In this document: piece by piece, positions 12,142 through 12,341 of the stretch
Position numbering within the stretch: the first letter of the stretch is position 1
How the letters are laid out: every line of letters begins with the position of its first letter
DNA from: Bacillota bacterium
GTDB taxonomy: Bacteria; Bacillota; Clostridia; Peptostreptococcales; Anaerovoracaceae
Assembly (NCBI GenBank): GCA_016280485.1
Contig: JAEEGU010000118.1
Location: 1 to 12,341 of the forward strand
Length of the DNA: 12,341 nt
Direction of reading: 5' to 3'
Notes under the pieces: model-generated
What the model was told of the DNA's origin: nothing
Seen by the model: only the letters and a program-made list of their open reading frames with translations
The model's database searches: none
Program-made: the position numbers and the translations under genes

Positions 12142-12341
12142 GTTTGTGATTTAACATTAAATCCAAGTTCGTTTCTAAGACAGAATCGAGTGCATAGTTC
12201 TCAATACCGGCCGCTATTTTTTGTGGTGTGAAGGTGCCGGCTTCGAGGTCGCTACGCACTTTTGTTATAGCGGCCGCGCAACCGGCGATGTCGCCGAACT
12301 TATAGAGCTCGCCGTTTTCACCGGGATGCACGAGGTCTTCG
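12131..12341 (-). CDS. C-terminal end of a group 1 (GT4-like) glycosyltransferase
   Basis: The last 69 codons or so of a gene that enters from the right edge. The visible part begins EDLVHPGENGELYKFGD, then AAAITKVRSDL. This matches the C-terminal nucleotide-sugar-binding domain of group 1 glycosyltransferases, in which a G-x-N-G-x-L-[VY] turn after the E-x7-E motif is followed by D-x-x-x-[LM]-A-x-x-[IL] and a closing helix. The catalytic E-x7-E itself lies outside the window, so donor and acceptor cannot be named. A role in cell-wall polymer or surface glycan synthesis would suit the neighbouring SLH proteins but is inferred from position. The gene ends in KQKW with its TAA at 12131-12133, inside the stem of the shared terminator. 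A GTG at 12331 is an internal Val codon, not the start. Confidence 0.75.
   Translation of the reverse strand, partial: EDLVHPGENGELYKFGDIAGCAAAITKVRSDLEAGTFTPQKIAAGIENYALDSVLETNLDLMLNHKQKW

Overview
The window looks like chromosomal DNA from a monoderm member of the Bacillota, probably class Clostridia. The reasons are strong AGGAGG-type ribosome binding sites, sigma-A-like promoters, a diacylglyceryl lipobox, and three separate secreted proteins with S-layer homology (SLH) domains, which bind secondary cell wall polymer. A narrower placement, for example among Family XIII or related anaerobes, is only a guess. No mobile element, CRISPR array, tRNA or rRNA was seen. Nine protein-coding genes are supported; the first and last are cut by the window edges.

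Layout. At 1-249 (-) is the start of an M19 membrane-dipeptidase-like gene. It is divergent from a putative lipoprotein gene at 432-1721 (+), with back-to-back promoters between them. A bidirectional terminator and a long GC-cored inverted repeat separate the lipoprotein from a convergent GNAT acetyltransferase gene at 1863-2387 (-). A second divergent promoter pair then drives the acetyltransferase leftward and a three-gene operon rightward: a membrane protein with two zinc fingers (2622-3719), a small membrane protein (3732-4139) and a large SLH protein with a GLUG-repeat beta-helix (4161-6671). A strong hairpin terminator ends the operon. A 1152-residue S-layer-type protein is encoded on the opposite strand (6772-10230). 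It is divergent, across 241 bp, from a third SLH protein (10472-12052). That gene converges on the end of a group 1 (GT4-like) glycosyltransferase (12131-12341, -), and the two share a 17-bp perfect terminator stem.

How the genes may work together. The right-hand three quarters read as a cell-surface locus. Three exported proteins share SLH anchors but have very different outer parts: a GLUG beta-helix, a beta-roll plus Ig-like stack, and an unrecognised domain. A glycosyltransferase that could act on envelope glycan lies alongside. The most unusual item is the operon that joins a RanBP2-like zinc-finger transmembrane protein to a small membrane protein and an SLH/GLUG adhesin-like protein. 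No function for that trio can be read from sequence alone.

Four start codons were set by ribosome binding sites rather than by the longest open frame (GNAT, zinc-finger protein, SLH/GLUG protein, large SLH protein). Promoters were found by eye and are the least certain entries.
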